Positions 38,051-46,970 of a stretch of 64,000 nt of DNA are shown here, piece by piece. Where the stretch lies: the IMG/VR virus record IMGVR_UViG_3300024336_000005, positions 140,009-204,008 of that record. One strand, given 5' to 3'. Positions within the stretch are counted from its first letter, which is position 1. Each line of letters opens with the position of its first letter. The position numbers and the translations under genes were made by a program. The notes beneath the pieces are model-generated. The model did not search any database and had not been told where the DNA came from. It saw nothing but the letters and a program-made list of their open reading frames with translations. This DNA comes from a virus.

Positions 38051-38076
38051 ACAAAAGTCAAATGATATCCTATAAT
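38048..38076 (+). promoter_or_regulatory. sigma-70-type promoter before the sigma-factor gene
   Basis: TAGACA (38048-38053, five of six matches to TTGACA) and a perfect TATAAT (38071-38076) are separated by 17 bases, the ideal spacing. It lies in the only sizeable gap in this half of the block and 33 bases before the sigma-like gene. This is the best promoter seen in the plus-strand block and should be read by the host housekeeping polymerase. Confidence 0.72.
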
Positions 38077-38108
38077 TAGAATCCCTTGGTGCGGCTAAGG
38101 ATGTAATT

Positions 38109-38894
38109 ATGGGTGATAAGAAAAATAAAGCTCTCGGACGTAAGGTCCGTAACAGGGACATTGCACGCATTGATGAATGCTGCTTGGCCCTCAAGACTGG
38201 TACCAAAAAAGAAGCCTACGATGCTCAAGAAAAGATCCTAGAATACTTTGACAGCTATCTGGAAAAGTATGTAAATCTATTCTCTGGGGCTAGCATAGAC
38301 TTAAGCAACTACGACACCAGAGGCTTCCTCGGGATGTTCCTAACAGGTCGTCCCAAAACTCCTGCCAATTTATCTCATCAACGTTTGTATATTGCAAAGG
38401 TAATGCAGCGCTTTACTCGCGACGACATCAAGTCTGAGCTAACAGTATTGTTCTTAAATGTATTATCAAAGTATAGAATCGTAGAAGGAGTGAACGCTTT
38501 AAATCCTCTGACGAAGATTTTCAGATGGAGAGTTAAGGATTGGTTCAATAGAGTTGTGAAAGATCCTCTCTTCAAGACAGTAGAGCCCAGAGGCATTAGT
38601 GCCAGCGGGCAGAGGATTAGTCTTGAGGAGTTCATTGATTTGAATTGGCACGTAGAGCCTAACGTAGAAGAGATGGACTTGAGCATGGATCTGATTTGGA
38701 CATTGAGTCCTCGTCAGTCTTTCTATGCTGTCCTGAGTAGATATGAGAGATACCTCATCTCCCTTATCTTTGAGAAGAGACTTCCTATTGTCAAGGTGGC
38801 AGACAAGCTGCAGAGAGATAAGGATACGATTAAACGTCACCTACGCGCAGCTCTTAAAAAGCTGGAGGAAAAGATAACGGATGGGGAACGCTGA
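38109..38894 (+). CDS. RNA polymerase sigma-factor-like protein
   Basis: A 261-residue protein. The C-terminal ~60 residues form a sigma region 4-like helix-turn-helix: L-S-R-Y-E-R-Y-L-I-S-L-I-F, then I-V-K-V-A-D-K-L-Q-R-D-K-D-T-I-K-R-H-L-R-A-A-L-K-K-L. The upstream part (F-T-R-D-D-I-K-S-E-L; F-R-W-R-V-K-D-W-F-N-R) may hold region 2. It could redirect the host polymerase to late phage genes such as the minus-strand tail operon. Its own promoter suggests early or independent timing. AAGGA precedes the ATG. Confidence 0.7.
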   Translation: MGDKKNKALGRKVRNRDIARIDECCLALKTGTKKEAYDAQEKILEYFDSYLEKYVNLFSGASIDLSNYDTRGFLGMFLTGRPKTPANLSHQRLYIAKVMQRFTRDDIKSELTVLFLNVLSKYRIVEGVNALNPLTKIFRWRVKDWFNRVVKDPLFKTVEPRGISASGQRISLEEFIDLNWHVEPNVEEMDLSMDLIWTLSPRQSFYAVLSRYERYLISLIFEKRLPIVKVADKLQRDKDTIKRHLRAALKKLEEKITDGER

Positions 38895-39822
38895 AGCACC
38901 AGAAGTCGGCTCGCTAGTTCAAGTAGAAAAGAATCTTAGGCTTCGTCATGTCGTTGGACAAGAGGAGGCCGTAAGGAGACTAGCGGGTCTTGTTGATCGA
39001 ATCTTGAATGATGATCACTTCTCTGACTGGGCTCTCGATAAGCCAAAGGCCATAGCCTTGACTGGGCCGCCTGGCTGTGGGAAGACCCACTCAATTAGAG
39101 CATTAGCAAATGAAGTTGAATGTCCTTTGATTGAACTGTGCTATGAAGACTTGGCGTCTCATCTGTATGATGAATCGATTGAAAAGTTGGCGGCGTTTAA
39201 GGCTCAGGTGGACGAAGTCTCAAGAGAGCATGGACATGTATTAATTCTTATAGACGAAGCAGACAGCTTCTTTCTATCTAGGTTCGATAGCAATGTCCAT
39301 GCGTCTGACAAGAAGAAGACAAACTTCTTCCTTCGTTGGATTGATGGAGACATGGAGGGCAGCCAGAACTTTACAATGGTTGTCACCTCTAATGCGTGGG
39401 ACTTAATTGACCCTGCCCTTAAGAGGTCTGGGCGCTTTACTGAGATCAAGTATCACAAGCTAAAGCCCGAGCATATAAAAGAAGCCCTGCAAGTTCATAT
39501 TGAACTCGCTGAGTCTAAGGCTGGTAGGAAGATGTTCGCTCCCTTGGAGGGAGACTTCGCATTGCCGGCAACAGTTACTGGGGCTGACATCAAAGAGATC
39601 GTGGCAGAAGTGCTACTGCAGAAGGCCAATGAGTTTCTTCCTCTGTATAGACTGAAGATGGATGGTCAAGACGTTAATATTACATACGGAAAGGATTCGT
39701 TAATTCATCCTGATGATGTGTACGCTGCGGCATTTAAAATTGCCAATAGTATGAATCAGGAGAAGAGGAGTGTGGGGTTTGGACGGAGCAGAACTGAATG
39801 TGCTGAACATTATAAAGCGTGA
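38881..39822 (+). CDS. AAA-family ATPase
   Basis: A 313-residue classic AAA protein: H-V-V-G-Q-E-E-A, Walker A G-P-P-G-C-G-K-T at residues 62-69, Walker B L-I-L-I-D-E-A-D near 121-128, a V-V-T-S-N sensor and an R-S-G-R-F arginine-finger motif. It resembles the Cdc48/FtsH core but lacks membrane or protease domains. It could remodel a protein or load a replication factor. The start overlaps the sigma gene end by 14 bases; the end overlaps the Cas4-like gene. Confidence 0.85.
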   Translation: MGNAEAPEVGSLVQVEKNLRLRHVVGQEEAVRRLAGLVDRILNDDHFSDWALDKPKAIALTGPPGCGKTHSIRALANEVECPLIELCYEDLASHLYDESIEKLAAFKAQVDEVSREHGHVLILIDEADSFFLSRFDSNVHASDKKKTNFFLRWIDGDMEGSQNFTMVVTSNAWDLIDPALKRSGRFTEIKYHKLKPEHIKEALQVHIELAESKAGRKMFAPLEGDFALPATVTGADIKEIVAEVLLQKANEFLPLYRLKMDGQDVNITYGKDSLIHPDDVYAAAFKIANSMNQEKRSVGFGRSRTECAEHYKA

Positions 39823-40855
39823 GATTACTCGCCCTAGGCATCCTAGAGCTAGAAGAAATCCTACGTTTTATCCTTCATCAGCCTCGGCAGTAACACCAGA
39901 GGGACATGTCCTTGGTGGTTGCTGGAGATCAGATTGGTATAGAATCCACAACGTGGTTCCTACCAATGAATCTGAATTGTACATGCATATGATTTGGCAC
40001 TTGGGTCGCGCCATAGAGAGCAAGCTCATTGATGCAATGAAGTGTGCTGGCATCTATGAAAATGATGGAGTCAAGTTCTACGACCCTAAGCATAATGTTT
40101 CTGGCGAGCTAGATATCGTTGGGCGATATCGTCGCAAGGACCAATCAATTGGCTACTATGGAATAGAGGTCAAGAGTGTTTATGGCATTGGTGTTAGCAA
40201 GACTATCATGGGGAGGTCCCGTGCATGGCGTGGGCAGAAGGCGTTTGATCCCTTTCCGAAAGAGTCAAACATCATGCAGACCATGGTCTATTTAGACCAG
40301 TTCTCCAAGGAGCATGGCGACGGCTACCACCTAGAGTTCTTTAAGCTTGTGTACATGCCAAGAGATAAGCCTAATGATGGACGAGAGTATACTGTTCGCC
40401 TAGTTACAAAGGCTGATCTTGACAGTGTGCTGCTTGCAAAGTATGGCCCTAAGATGAAGGACGGGGAAAGGTACGCTCAGGTTGAGACCGATGGCTTCTC
40501 TACTAAGATAGAGGTAAGATTCAGTCTCGAAGATATGTACTCTCGTTGGCTGGAAGAGAAGGAGATGTTCAAGCAGAATGTTATTCCCGTGCGACCATAC
40601 AAGAAGTTCTACTCACCGGAAGAGATTGACAGCTATAAGGCAGCAGGAATGGTTTCCAAAACCATGTTCGAAGCCTGGGAGAAAGCAGGTAAGCCCAAGT
40701 CTTCATTGGATAAAACTCCTGGACATTTCCTATGTAAAAGTTATTGTGACTACAGAGATTTCTGTTATGACAGACTTGGACAGCCAAGGAAAGAAGCTGA
40801 CATGGTCGGACTAGTTCAAATTGCCGACCCCAAAGAGGAGGTAGAAAATGCCTGA
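39779..40855 (+). CDS. Cas4/RecB-like exonuclease with Fe-S cluster
   Basis: Started at TTG 39779, eight bases after AAGAGGAG; GTG 39770 is an alternative. The ~358-residue product has a first candidate cluster cysteine in V-L-G-G-C-W-R. The PD-(D/E)XK core is S-G-E-L-D-I-V-G-R, then Y-G-I-E-V-K-S-V-Y-G and a later Q-T-M-V-Y-L-D-Q helix. The C-terminal C-K-S-Y-C-D-Y-R-D-F-C gives the three other cluster cysteines. This is the standard Cas4/AddB-like arrangement. No CRISPR array or other cas gene is present, so it is most likely a phage recombination nuclease. Confidence 0.8.
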   Translation: MDGAELNVLNIIKREITRPRHPRARRNPTFYPSSASAVTPEGHVLGGCWRSDWYRIHNVVPTNESELYMHMIWHLGRAIESKLIDAMKCAGIYENDGVKFYDPKHNVSGELDIVGRYRRKDQSIGYYGIEVKSVYGIGVSKTIMGRSRAWRGQKAFDPFPKESNIMQTMVYLDQFSKEHGDGYHLEFFKLVYMPRDKPNDGREYTVRLVTKADLDSVLLAKYGPKMKDGERYAQVETDGFSTKIEVRFSLEDMYSRWLEEKEMFKQNVIPVRPYKKFYSPEEIDSYKAAGMVSKTMFEAWEKAGKPKSSLDKTPGHFLCKSYCDYRDFCYDRLGQPRKEADMVGLVQIADPKEEVENA

Positions 40856-41441
40856 AGAGAAGAAGGCGCCCCGTAGAGGACGCCCCAAGAAGACTGAAGA
40901 AGTTGTTGAGCCTGTAGTCGTACAGTCCGAAGAGTCCGCTGATGAAGTTGATAAGAGGATGGTGCCCAGAGATAGGGAGGAGGATAGGGTTGCCCCTATT
41001 AACTTCGGACCTGTTGGTCCTCGTATGGGCGTCGAGGTGTTTCTTCCGAAGGGAGATGTTGGCTTTAAGTTTACCAACTCCTCAAGCGATCAGGTTGTAT
41101 CCTTCGAACCTCCTGTTGCCGTTAGGGTAACTAAAGAGGGAGGCACCTATAATAAGCTCGAGTTCTTTTACGAGACTGCCGCAGTGCCTTATAGTCGCTT
41201 CGACAATAAGAACTTCCTCTTGATCACTCACAAGAATCCAGAGACTGGAAATCCTGTTGGACGCATCTATCGTAAGATAGTTTGCTCTGGGCGATTCTAC
41301 ACTTCTCTGAAGCAGATTCCTAATGTGAGACTAGTTAAGTTTGTGTGCTACACACAAGCTAAAGAACACTTTAACGATGGGACAGACAAGAATACCCCTA
41401 AGCATATGCCGGGGCTTGCTGCTCCCTACGTAAGGAGATAG
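40848..41441 (+). CDS. hypothetical protein with an AT-hook-like start
   Basis: A 197-residue protein whose N-terminus (K-K-A-P-R-R-G-R-P-K-K) carries an AT-hook-like G-R-P core, followed by an acidic linker to about residue 50. The rest is a strand-rich domain (G-V-E-V-F-L-P-K-G-D-V-G-F-K-F; F-L-L-I-T-H-K). It may bind DNA. It overlaps the Cas4-like gene by eight bases. Function unknown. Confidence 0.65.
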   Translation: MPEEKKAPRRGRPKKTEEVVEPVVVQSEESADEVDKRMVPRDREEDRVAPINFGPVGPRMGVEVFLPKGDVGFKFTNSSSDQVVSFEPPVAVRVTKEGGTYNKLEFFYETAAVPYSRFDNKNFLLITHKNPETGNPVGRIYRKIVCSGRFYTSLKQIPNVRLVKFVCYTQAKEHFNDGTDKNTPKHMPGLAAPYVRR

Positions 41442-41443
41442 CC

Positions 41444-41647
41444 ATGAAGAAAGTTGTTGGCTACTATACCTTGGCTCGAAACGAAAGTATCGATCTTCCT
41501 CACGATGCACACATCATTGAATCTCGGGTAGACCATAATGGTGTTGCTACGGTCCTTGTTTCATATATGGAATATGAGACCGAAGCTGAGATTCCTGTGC
41601 CAGGTGGATGGGGAGCCCCACCTCTTATCCCTGTCTCCTCTACTTAA
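41444..41647 (+). CDS. small hypothetical protein, last gene of the plus-strand block
   Basis: A 67-residue beta-rich protein with AAGGAGATAGCC before the ATG. It ends at TAA 41645-41647, whose sequence overlaps the stop of the facing minus-strand gene in a single TTAA. No family is recognised. Confidence 0.65.
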   Translation: MKKVVGYYTLARNESIDLPHDAHIIESRVDHNGVATVLVSYMEYETEAEIPVPGGWGAPPLIPVSST

Positions 41648-41859
41648 ACAATAGCCGCCAACGCGGCTTCCGCGACTGTAAGCCTTGCTTTAGTCGTTAC
41701 CATCTCCGCCTCCACGGCGTTGAGATCGGTTTCCAAAAGAAGAGTAGCTGCATTAAACTGTGTTGTGCTGATACTGTTCCTGACCAGCTTTTCTAGCTGG
41801 TCTATGCGTACTAACGCCGCATTCAATGCGGTTTCCAATTCTGTGTTAGTTAGTGCCAT
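41644..41859 (-). CDS. small coiled-coil protein
   Basis: A 71-residue alanine- and leucine-rich helical protein (T-N-T-E-L-E-T-A-L-N-A-A-L; T-K-A-R-L-T-V-A-E-A-A-L-A-A-I) with heptad patterning. AGGGG lies before the ATG. It is the last gene of the late operon, next to a membrane protein. It could be a holin partner or virion accessory. Confidence 0.65.
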   Translation of the reverse strand: MALTNTELETALNAALVRIDQLEKLVRNSISTTQFNAATLLLETDLNAVEAEMVTTKARLTVAEAALAAIV

Positions 41860-42161
41860 TACACCCCCTCCCCTTTATCAATAGCTTTGTCTGATTCCTG
41901 GTCTGATGTTGTATCCCCTATATTCCCTTTTAATTTTAGAGCAGTCCTTGGGATTGCGACACGGGCTACTGATATACCTATATAGCCTAGGGCTATGGTT
42001 ACAATCGAAGATGCGATTGTTTCAAAAATTCCCACACCCCAACCGAAAATAGAATACGAAATTCCTATTGTACTGATAAGTACTATTCCTATTAGAGCTA
42101 ACAAAAACTTACGACTTAAGTATCCATTGTCATTATGGTAGTCTTTTTCGGTGAGGGCCAT
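41859..42161 (-). CDS. two-helix membrane protein, holin-like
   Basis: A 100-residue protein with two membrane helices, about residues 18-38 (K-F-L-L-A-L-I-G-I-V-L-I-S-T-I-G) and 44-66 (G-I-F-E-T-I-A-S-S-I-V-T-I-A-L-G-Y). A charged, hydrophilic C-terminus follows. Size, two helices, and position at the end of the tail operon fit a holin. The endolysin-type amidase is far away in the other block, so this remains tentative. Confidence 0.55.
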   Translation of the reverse strand: MALTEKDYHNDNGYLSRKFLLALIGIVLISTIGISYSIFGWGVGIFETIASSIVTIALGYIGISVARVAIPRTALKLKGNIGDTTSDQESDKAIDKGEGV

Positions 42162-42167
42162 TTTTAT

Positions 42168-42521
42168 TTATTCCTCGGACGCCGGGGTATCCTCAGCTTT
42201 GGCTGGGTGTTCTACCTTTGGCTTGCGGGTTCTTCTCTTGGGAGCCTTCTCTTCGAGAGGCTCTTTCTCAACAGGGGGTAATGGTTTAGGTGCTTCTTTG
42301 AGAGGCTCCTCTCTTTCGTGCTCAGGCTTTGGCCGCAGTTCCTTGTCGTCTGGAATGGGGCGTTCGAGCTTAGGTTCTGGGGCGGGCGCTGCCGGTGCAG
42401 GCGCCGCTTCCACAGGTAGGGCTGGCTCTACTGCCCATGTACCACGTCTCCATTTTCTTTGCTTCTGTGGTGACCTGGGGGCAAATCCTCTGCCAACTCT
42501 GCTTACATTTTTAGTACTCAT
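42168..42521 (-). CDS. proline-, glutamate- and lysine-rich disordered protein
   Basis: A 117-residue low-complexity protein. After a basic start (G-R-G-F-A-P-R-S-P-Q-K-Q-R-K-W-R-R-G) it is dominated by proline, glutamate and lysine, with A-P-A-P-A-A-P-A-P-E-P, predicted to be disordered. AAGGAG lies before the ATG. A virion linker or decoration is possible. Confidence 0.68.
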   Translation of the reverse strand: MSTKNVSRVGRGFAPRSPQKQRKWRRGTWAVEPALPVEAAPAPAAPAPEPKLERPIPDDKELRPKPEHEREEPLKEAPKPLPPVEKEPLEEKAPKRRTRKPKVEHPAKAEDTPASEE

Positions 42522-42530
42522 CTTTTCTCC

Positions 42531-44813
42531 TTAAATTACTTGAAAGTCGATTACAATTATTGGGTCGGCTCCATCGATGATGTCAAATGCAGGTGTGACC
42601 GCATTGAAGATGCTCGGCTCTATGTCGAATCCAGTCGTCAGCTTATTCCTGACCTTTAGTGTATAGGTTGCAGTTGAATCGTAACCAGTGGTCACTGTGT
42701 AGTTGGCGTGACCCAAGGCAGTCTCAAAGACTACCTTCAGGATGCCCGTTCCCACAGTCCAAGTAGAACCTGCAGTTACGTCAACGTTGAAGAGGTCTGA
42801 AGTATCAATTGCGGAAATGTTGTGAGTGCCCTTTGATGGATCAACCGAGATCATCCCCTTTGACTTAACAACGTTATCCTTGTAAACCCTATATGGGTCA
42901 GGTCCTCCTACGCCGCCGTATGTAACACCATCATCATGAGGCGCCCAACCGGTTGGGGAGAAGGCTGCTGCCGTGCAAACAAGCCCATCAGCGTCTGCTG
43001 TTGCTGGGCCCTGCCATGTATTGTCAGCGAAAAGGCTTTCAAGGTACTTGAATGAACCAATCTCTCCATCACCGCCAATGGTCACATTCGCTGTATAAGT
43101 CCCGGCGCCTTCTGCGCTTGTGATGCTAGGACCATGATTGAAGGTCAGGCCTGTAATCCAAGCTGCATTGGTTGCATGGAACTCAATCCCTCCCCCGCCA
43201 GAAATAATCTTTGCAGCATCTACCCCATATAAATAAGCATCATTAGTTGCCTTTACGAGCGCAGAAGAATTAGACCCCTGAGCATCCACAAGGATGCTGT
43301 TGGCAGCCCCGATGGTTTTGATTCTTGAATTGGCACCAGTTCCTGATGCCGTCCGAGTGAAGATTCCTAAAGCTGTAGGATCACTAATCGTCTCAACCAA
43401 AGAGCCTAGCGTCAGGTCTACAGTCATGCCATTGCCGGCGTTGATGTCGACAACGCCTGAGCCAGAGCTTATTCTTGCAAATGTTCCAGCATCTAGTGTA
43501 ATGAAGTCCCCTCCCGTTGTATCAATCAGGAAGTCATCTGTCGTTATGCTAGAGCCTGCTGCGCCAACCATGAGCAATGAAGCCCATGCATCGATGGTCA
43601 GGTTTCCACTAATGGTATTGCTGATGGTAAGTTGGTGTGGGGCTGTCAGAAATGAATGAGCCCCAACGGAATCCTCTGAATATAGAGAGACGTGAGGCAG
43701 CCCGCCATTTGCTATGGTCTGCCTGCCTATAAAGATGCCTCCATATCTGGGGTCTGCCGTTGCAGTCTGCTTGCCAATGAAGAGCTCGTCCGTCTCGTCT
43801 TGACCTGACCCTCTGGTCATACGAAGCTCTAGCAGATCTGTCGCAGGGGCTGCTCCACCTGTCGCGAATAGGCTCTGCGTATACTCCGTCCCACTGACCT
43901 CATCATTCTCATACCACATGGACATGAAGTTGAGAGTTCCCGCATCTCCTGTTCCTGCAAATACAGGTCCAGTCCAGGTGAGTAGTCCGTCGATATTTAT
44001 TGCTGGGTCAACAGATTGGACAGGCACTGAAATTTGTACGGGGTTTATTGCTACCGTGCTTATGGTGTTCCCATTGTTATAGGCAGTCTGAAGGGTAGCT
44101 ACTCCTCCTAGTCCAAGCATCGCTGTATCCAGCGCCCCTAGCGCTGTGAGGATATCGGTGCTACCTACCATGTAAGTAGAGCCAGATATCTCTAGCCTTG
44201 TGGAGATGTCCCTGAAGGTGTTTATCTCTGCTTCTGTTCCTATCTGATGCTTAACGTCTAGGATTCTTTCTGCGAGAGAGTAGGTAGATGCAACTGGAGC
44301 GCCAGCAAAGTGCACCGTGTTGAACGTTCCACCTGCTCCTATGTTGTCTGGGTCCCAAGTCTCACCGGCCAATTGAATGATCCAGTTCCTTAGCTGTGTG
44401 TCATCATAGGCTGCGTTGTTCGCGTTGACCTCGTTCAAGAGGTCCTCTACTCTCCCCACCCTACCGAATAGACTCTGATATGAGTCCAGTACTACTTCCT
44501 TAATTGTTCTAGGACGTGTACCGTTATGAAGCAATCCCCCAAACTCTTGTGGTCGTGAAGTCTGGTCCATGTATACCTGTGAACCATCTAGTCCGTTAGT
44601 GATAGGATCTATCTTAGCGTTCCTATCTCCTATGGATCTTTGTTCCCTTCCTTGGGGAAGTGATGCTAGCAGGGGGTATAGTGCGCCGTTCCACTGAGCG
44701 GTAATCTCGTTCAGGTCGGTTATGATCTCTTGGAAGGACTCTTGTAGAGCCTCCCTGTCCTCAAGGTCTGCCCTGACGACACCTACTGGACGAAGTTCTC
44801 TTAGTTCGCTCAT
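42531..44813 (-). CDS. large tail-fibre-like virion protein
   Basis: A 760-residue protein. The first ~120 residues are helical (L-E-D-R-E-A-L-Q-E-S-F-Q-E-I-I-T-D-L). The remainder is a repetitive, strand-rich region with few charged residues. It includes L-Q-T-A-Y-N-N-G-N-T-I-S-T, a motif recurrent in phage fibre and adhesion proteins. The C-terminus is beta-rich (T-Y-T-L-K-V-R-N-K-L-T). Located near the end of the tail operon where receptor-binding fibres usually lie. GGAG precedes the ATG. Confidence 0.68.
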   Translation of the reverse strand: MSELRELRPVGVVRADLEDREALQESFQEIITDLNEITAQWNGALYPLLASLPQGREQRSIGDRNAKIDPITNGLDGSQVYMDQTSRPQEFGGLLHNGTRPRTIKEVVLDSYQSLFGRVGRVEDLLNEVNANNAAYDDTQLRNWIIQLAGETWDPDNIGAGGTFNTVHFAGAPVASTYSLAERILDVKHQIGTEAEINTFRDISTRLEISGSTYMVGSTDILTALGALDTAMLGLGGVATLQTAYNNGNTISTVAINPVQISVPVQSVDPAINIDGLLTWTGPVFAGTGDAGTLNFMSMWYENDEVSGTEYTQSLFATGGAAPATDLLELRMTRGSGQDETDELFIGKQTATADPRYGGIFIGRQTIANGGLPHVSLYSEDSVGAHSFLTAPHQLTISNTISGNLTIDAWASLLMVGAAGSSITTDDFLIDTTGGDFITLDAGTFARISSGSGVVDINAGNGMTVDLTLGSLVETISDPTALGIFTRTASGTGANSRIKTIGAANSILVDAQGSNSSALVKATNDAYLYGVDAAKIISGGGGIEFHATNAAWITGLTFNHGPSITSAEGAGTYTANVTIGGDGEIGSFKYLESLFADNTWQGPATADADGLVCTAAAFSPTGWAPHDDGVTYGGVGGPDPYRVYKDNVVKSKGMISVDPSKGTHNISAIDTSDLFNVDVTAGSTWTVGTGILKVVFETALGHANYTVTTGYDSTATYTLKVRNKLTTGFDIEPSIFNAVTPAFDIIDGADPIIVIDFQVI

Positions 44814-44816
44814 TTG

Positions 44817-46970
44817 TTACTCCGCGATCTTGATTTCATAACCATCCAATGAAGCACTTCTTCTTGGGTTGGTTGTTCTAAAAATTGCTTTGAAGACAAG
44901 ACCTTCAGCAAAGGCTGCGGTCTTTGAGACTAGCTCAAACTGTTCTCTAGGTAGCTCTGCGTTTAGCTGTGCCCACTTGACTGCCACTCTGTTGACTACA
45001 CCACCTATGCCGTCGTCTCCTCGGACGATTGCAAACTTTAAGTAGTCCTGGCTGTCTGCAGCTTCAAGGTCTGTGTTCCCAACTCTTTGTACAAGTTGTC
45101 CTGCATACCTTGCGACACCACGGTACTGCTGTCTTGCTACATCTTGATCGAAATTAGTATTGTAGTCAAGGCCTTCAATCAAAAGCTTATGATTGTAAGG
45201 ATACAGTGGATCAATAACATTGTACCCGGCTGTAACCGTTGGTGCTCCTGTTAGAGCTACGGTAAATCCATTGGTTCCATATACTGTTGAAGTCCCACCA
45301 AACTGTCCTGTAAGTTCGTCAAAGGTCGAGACTCCCATTAGTCCCTCAAGAGAATGCCAGTTCTCTCCTAGGACCTTGACGTAATGAATCCCCTCCGAAA
45401 GCCTTGCTCTCCCCGTTAGCCTAACTCCATCAACCCAGATTGGACGTGGGCCAAAATCAAACTCCTGCCCTCCCACCTGATCGATGTAAGCATAAGTATT
45501 GTAGTGAGTCCCATCGAAGTTCCATCCGTCCTCTACGACTGTATTGTCTGCCTGCCTGATGGAGTAGTATCTATTGTTCTTCCCTACGTTCCTCCATACC
45601 TCAACCATGTCACTTGCCACTGCATCTTCTAATACATAGGTAGCAGCTATATCATCGCCAGGGAATGCTGGCGCTGTTGTATCTATAAGGGTCTCAGTGG
45701 TGGCTCTAGAGACGGCGTCCACCTCTGCGATCAGTGCGCCTGAGTTCTCTTCTCTGCTTAGAGGGATGATCCTTTGGAAGTCACCCTCTGTGAGGGTGTT
45801 ATCTAAGAAGGCAATAAAGTATTCAATGTCCGTGTCAGGCTCGCGGTGCTCACATGCTATCGAAAGGGAGGCCTTGGTGAACTGCTTTCTGGTTCCATCT
45901 TCCTTGAGGACGATGTGTTGTTCTGATACGAGCTCACTCTCTGCGAGGTAGACGTTGCCTACCTCTGCAATCATAAGAGTCTTGATTCCAAACTGGTGGA
46001 TGAAGTTATCTTCTTGGTCCAGGTTGATGTGAGTATCTCTTGTGAGGATGATCCTTAGGAATCTGAACTCTAGTCCCTCTACCATATAGATGGTTGGGCC
46101 ATTGACTCTTCGGGTTGGGTCAGCTACCGGGATGTCGTTCCAGGTGATGCCATCCTTAGAAGATTGGATTAAAACCAGGAGGGAGTTGTTTGTGATGTGC
46201 GGGTCGAGGATGAGCTTGTATGTCTTGAGAAATTCCCTCGTTGGAGGGATGACGCTCTGGAAGTCGATCCTTACTTCGATCCCTACCTGTCCTGGAACGG
46301 TGGAGGTCAGCTGGTACATCCATGGTCTATCTGATGGAGTTAGCATGTCCACGAGCCTTGAGTCTCTCGTGGCCGATGCTGCAGTAGTCTGTGGGCTCAG
46401 GGGTGTAACAGTGATTCCCCCGACGTCTATGTCCTCGAAGTCCAGTGCATCTACTACCTCTAGCTCATCATTCCTAAAGTACTTTGAGTGCACAGAGTGA
46501 CCGTCTAGGTCAACGAATGCTGTGGTCCTATCCATGTCAATTAGAGTTGTCTCTTCGAAGTTGTCGCTTACTATGTTAAGTAGGCCGCCTGTCTTTTCTG
46601 TTGTCAGAAGGAGACGGTTGGCGCGGGAGACGAGGCTCTTTGTCTTCCTCGAGAGCCTATCTAGCTCAAATAGGGCTCGCTCCGTTGAGTCACCCAGACC
46701 TCGCTCTGCCTCTAAGTAGCTGTTGTATAAGACAAAAAGGTCTCCGACCATCTTCATTGATAGGTCATTAAACTTTGAAGCAGAGGCCTCCTCTCCGTAT
46801 TCTACGGACGGCTCAGCTTGAGAGAACTCAGGCAGCGCAAGGTCAAGGTCCTTTGTTCTCAGGTCTATGATACGAAGTATGTCTGACGCTGATGGAACTA
46901 TGCCTTCATGGAGGATCCGAATGATTACCTCTTTCGCTATTGCTCTGATGTGTACATCTGAAATTGTCAC
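44817..46970 (-). CDS. large virion protein, tail/baseplate-associated
   Basis: A 717-residue protein with a GTG start, joined to the upstream gene. The N-terminal ~150 residues are helical. A discoidin-like part is suggested by P-W-M-Y-Q-L-T-S-T-V-P, then V-E-V-R-I-D-F-Q-type and L-L-V-L-I-Q-S-S-K-D-G-I-T-W segments, which often bind sugars. Similar segments occur in the two following upstream genes. Probably a fibre or baseplate appendage. Confidence 0.6.
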   Translation of the reverse strand: MTISDVHIRAIAKEVIIRILHEGIVPSASDILRIIDLRTKDLDLALPEFSQAEPSVEYGEEASASKFNDLSMKMVGDLFVLYNSYLEAERGLGDSTERALFELDRLSRKTKSLVSRANRLLLTTEKTGGLLNIVSDNFEETTLIDMDRTTAFVDLDGHSVHSKYFRNDELEVVDALDFEDIDVGGITVTPLSPQTTAASATRDSRLVDMLTPSDRPWMYQLTSTVPGQVGIEVRIDFQSVIPPTREFLKTYKLILDPHITNNSLLVLIQSSKDGITWNDIPVADPTRRVNGPTIYMVEGLEFRFLRIILTRDTHINLDQEDNFIHQFGIKTLMIAEVGNVYLAESELVSEQHIVLKEDGTRKQFTKASLSIACEHREPDTDIEYFIAFLDNTLTEGDFQRIIPLSREENSGALIAEVDAVSRATTETLIDTTAPAFPGDDIAATYVLEDAVASDMVEVWRNVGKNNRYYSIRQADNTVVEDGWNFDGTHYNTYAYIDQVGGQEFDFGPRPIWVDGVRLTGRARLSEGIHYVKVLGENWHSLEGLMGVSTFDELTGQFGGTSTVYGTNGFTVALTGAPTVTAGYNVIDPLYPYNHKLLIEGLDYNTNFDQDVARQQYRGVARYAGQLVQRVGNTDLEAADSQDYLKFAIVRGDDGIGGVVNRVAVKWAQLNAELPREQFELVSKTAAFAEGLVFKAIFRTTNPRRSASLDGYEIKIAE

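Noticed and set aside
37547-38206. Long minus-strand reading frame opposite the RusA gene
   Set aside because: It lies opposite the clear RusA gene and the promoter, has no family resemblance, and runs against the direction of the whole block.
39779-40855. Possible CRISPR-Cas system because of Cas4-like nucleases
   Set aside because: No repeat-spacer array, cas1, cas2 or effector gene is present. Cas4-like exonucleases are common alone in phages.
42151-42534. Plus-strand frame opposite the proline-rich gene
   Set aside because: It is the reverse complement of a low-complexity gene, serine/glycine-rich as a by-product, with no ribosome binding site.
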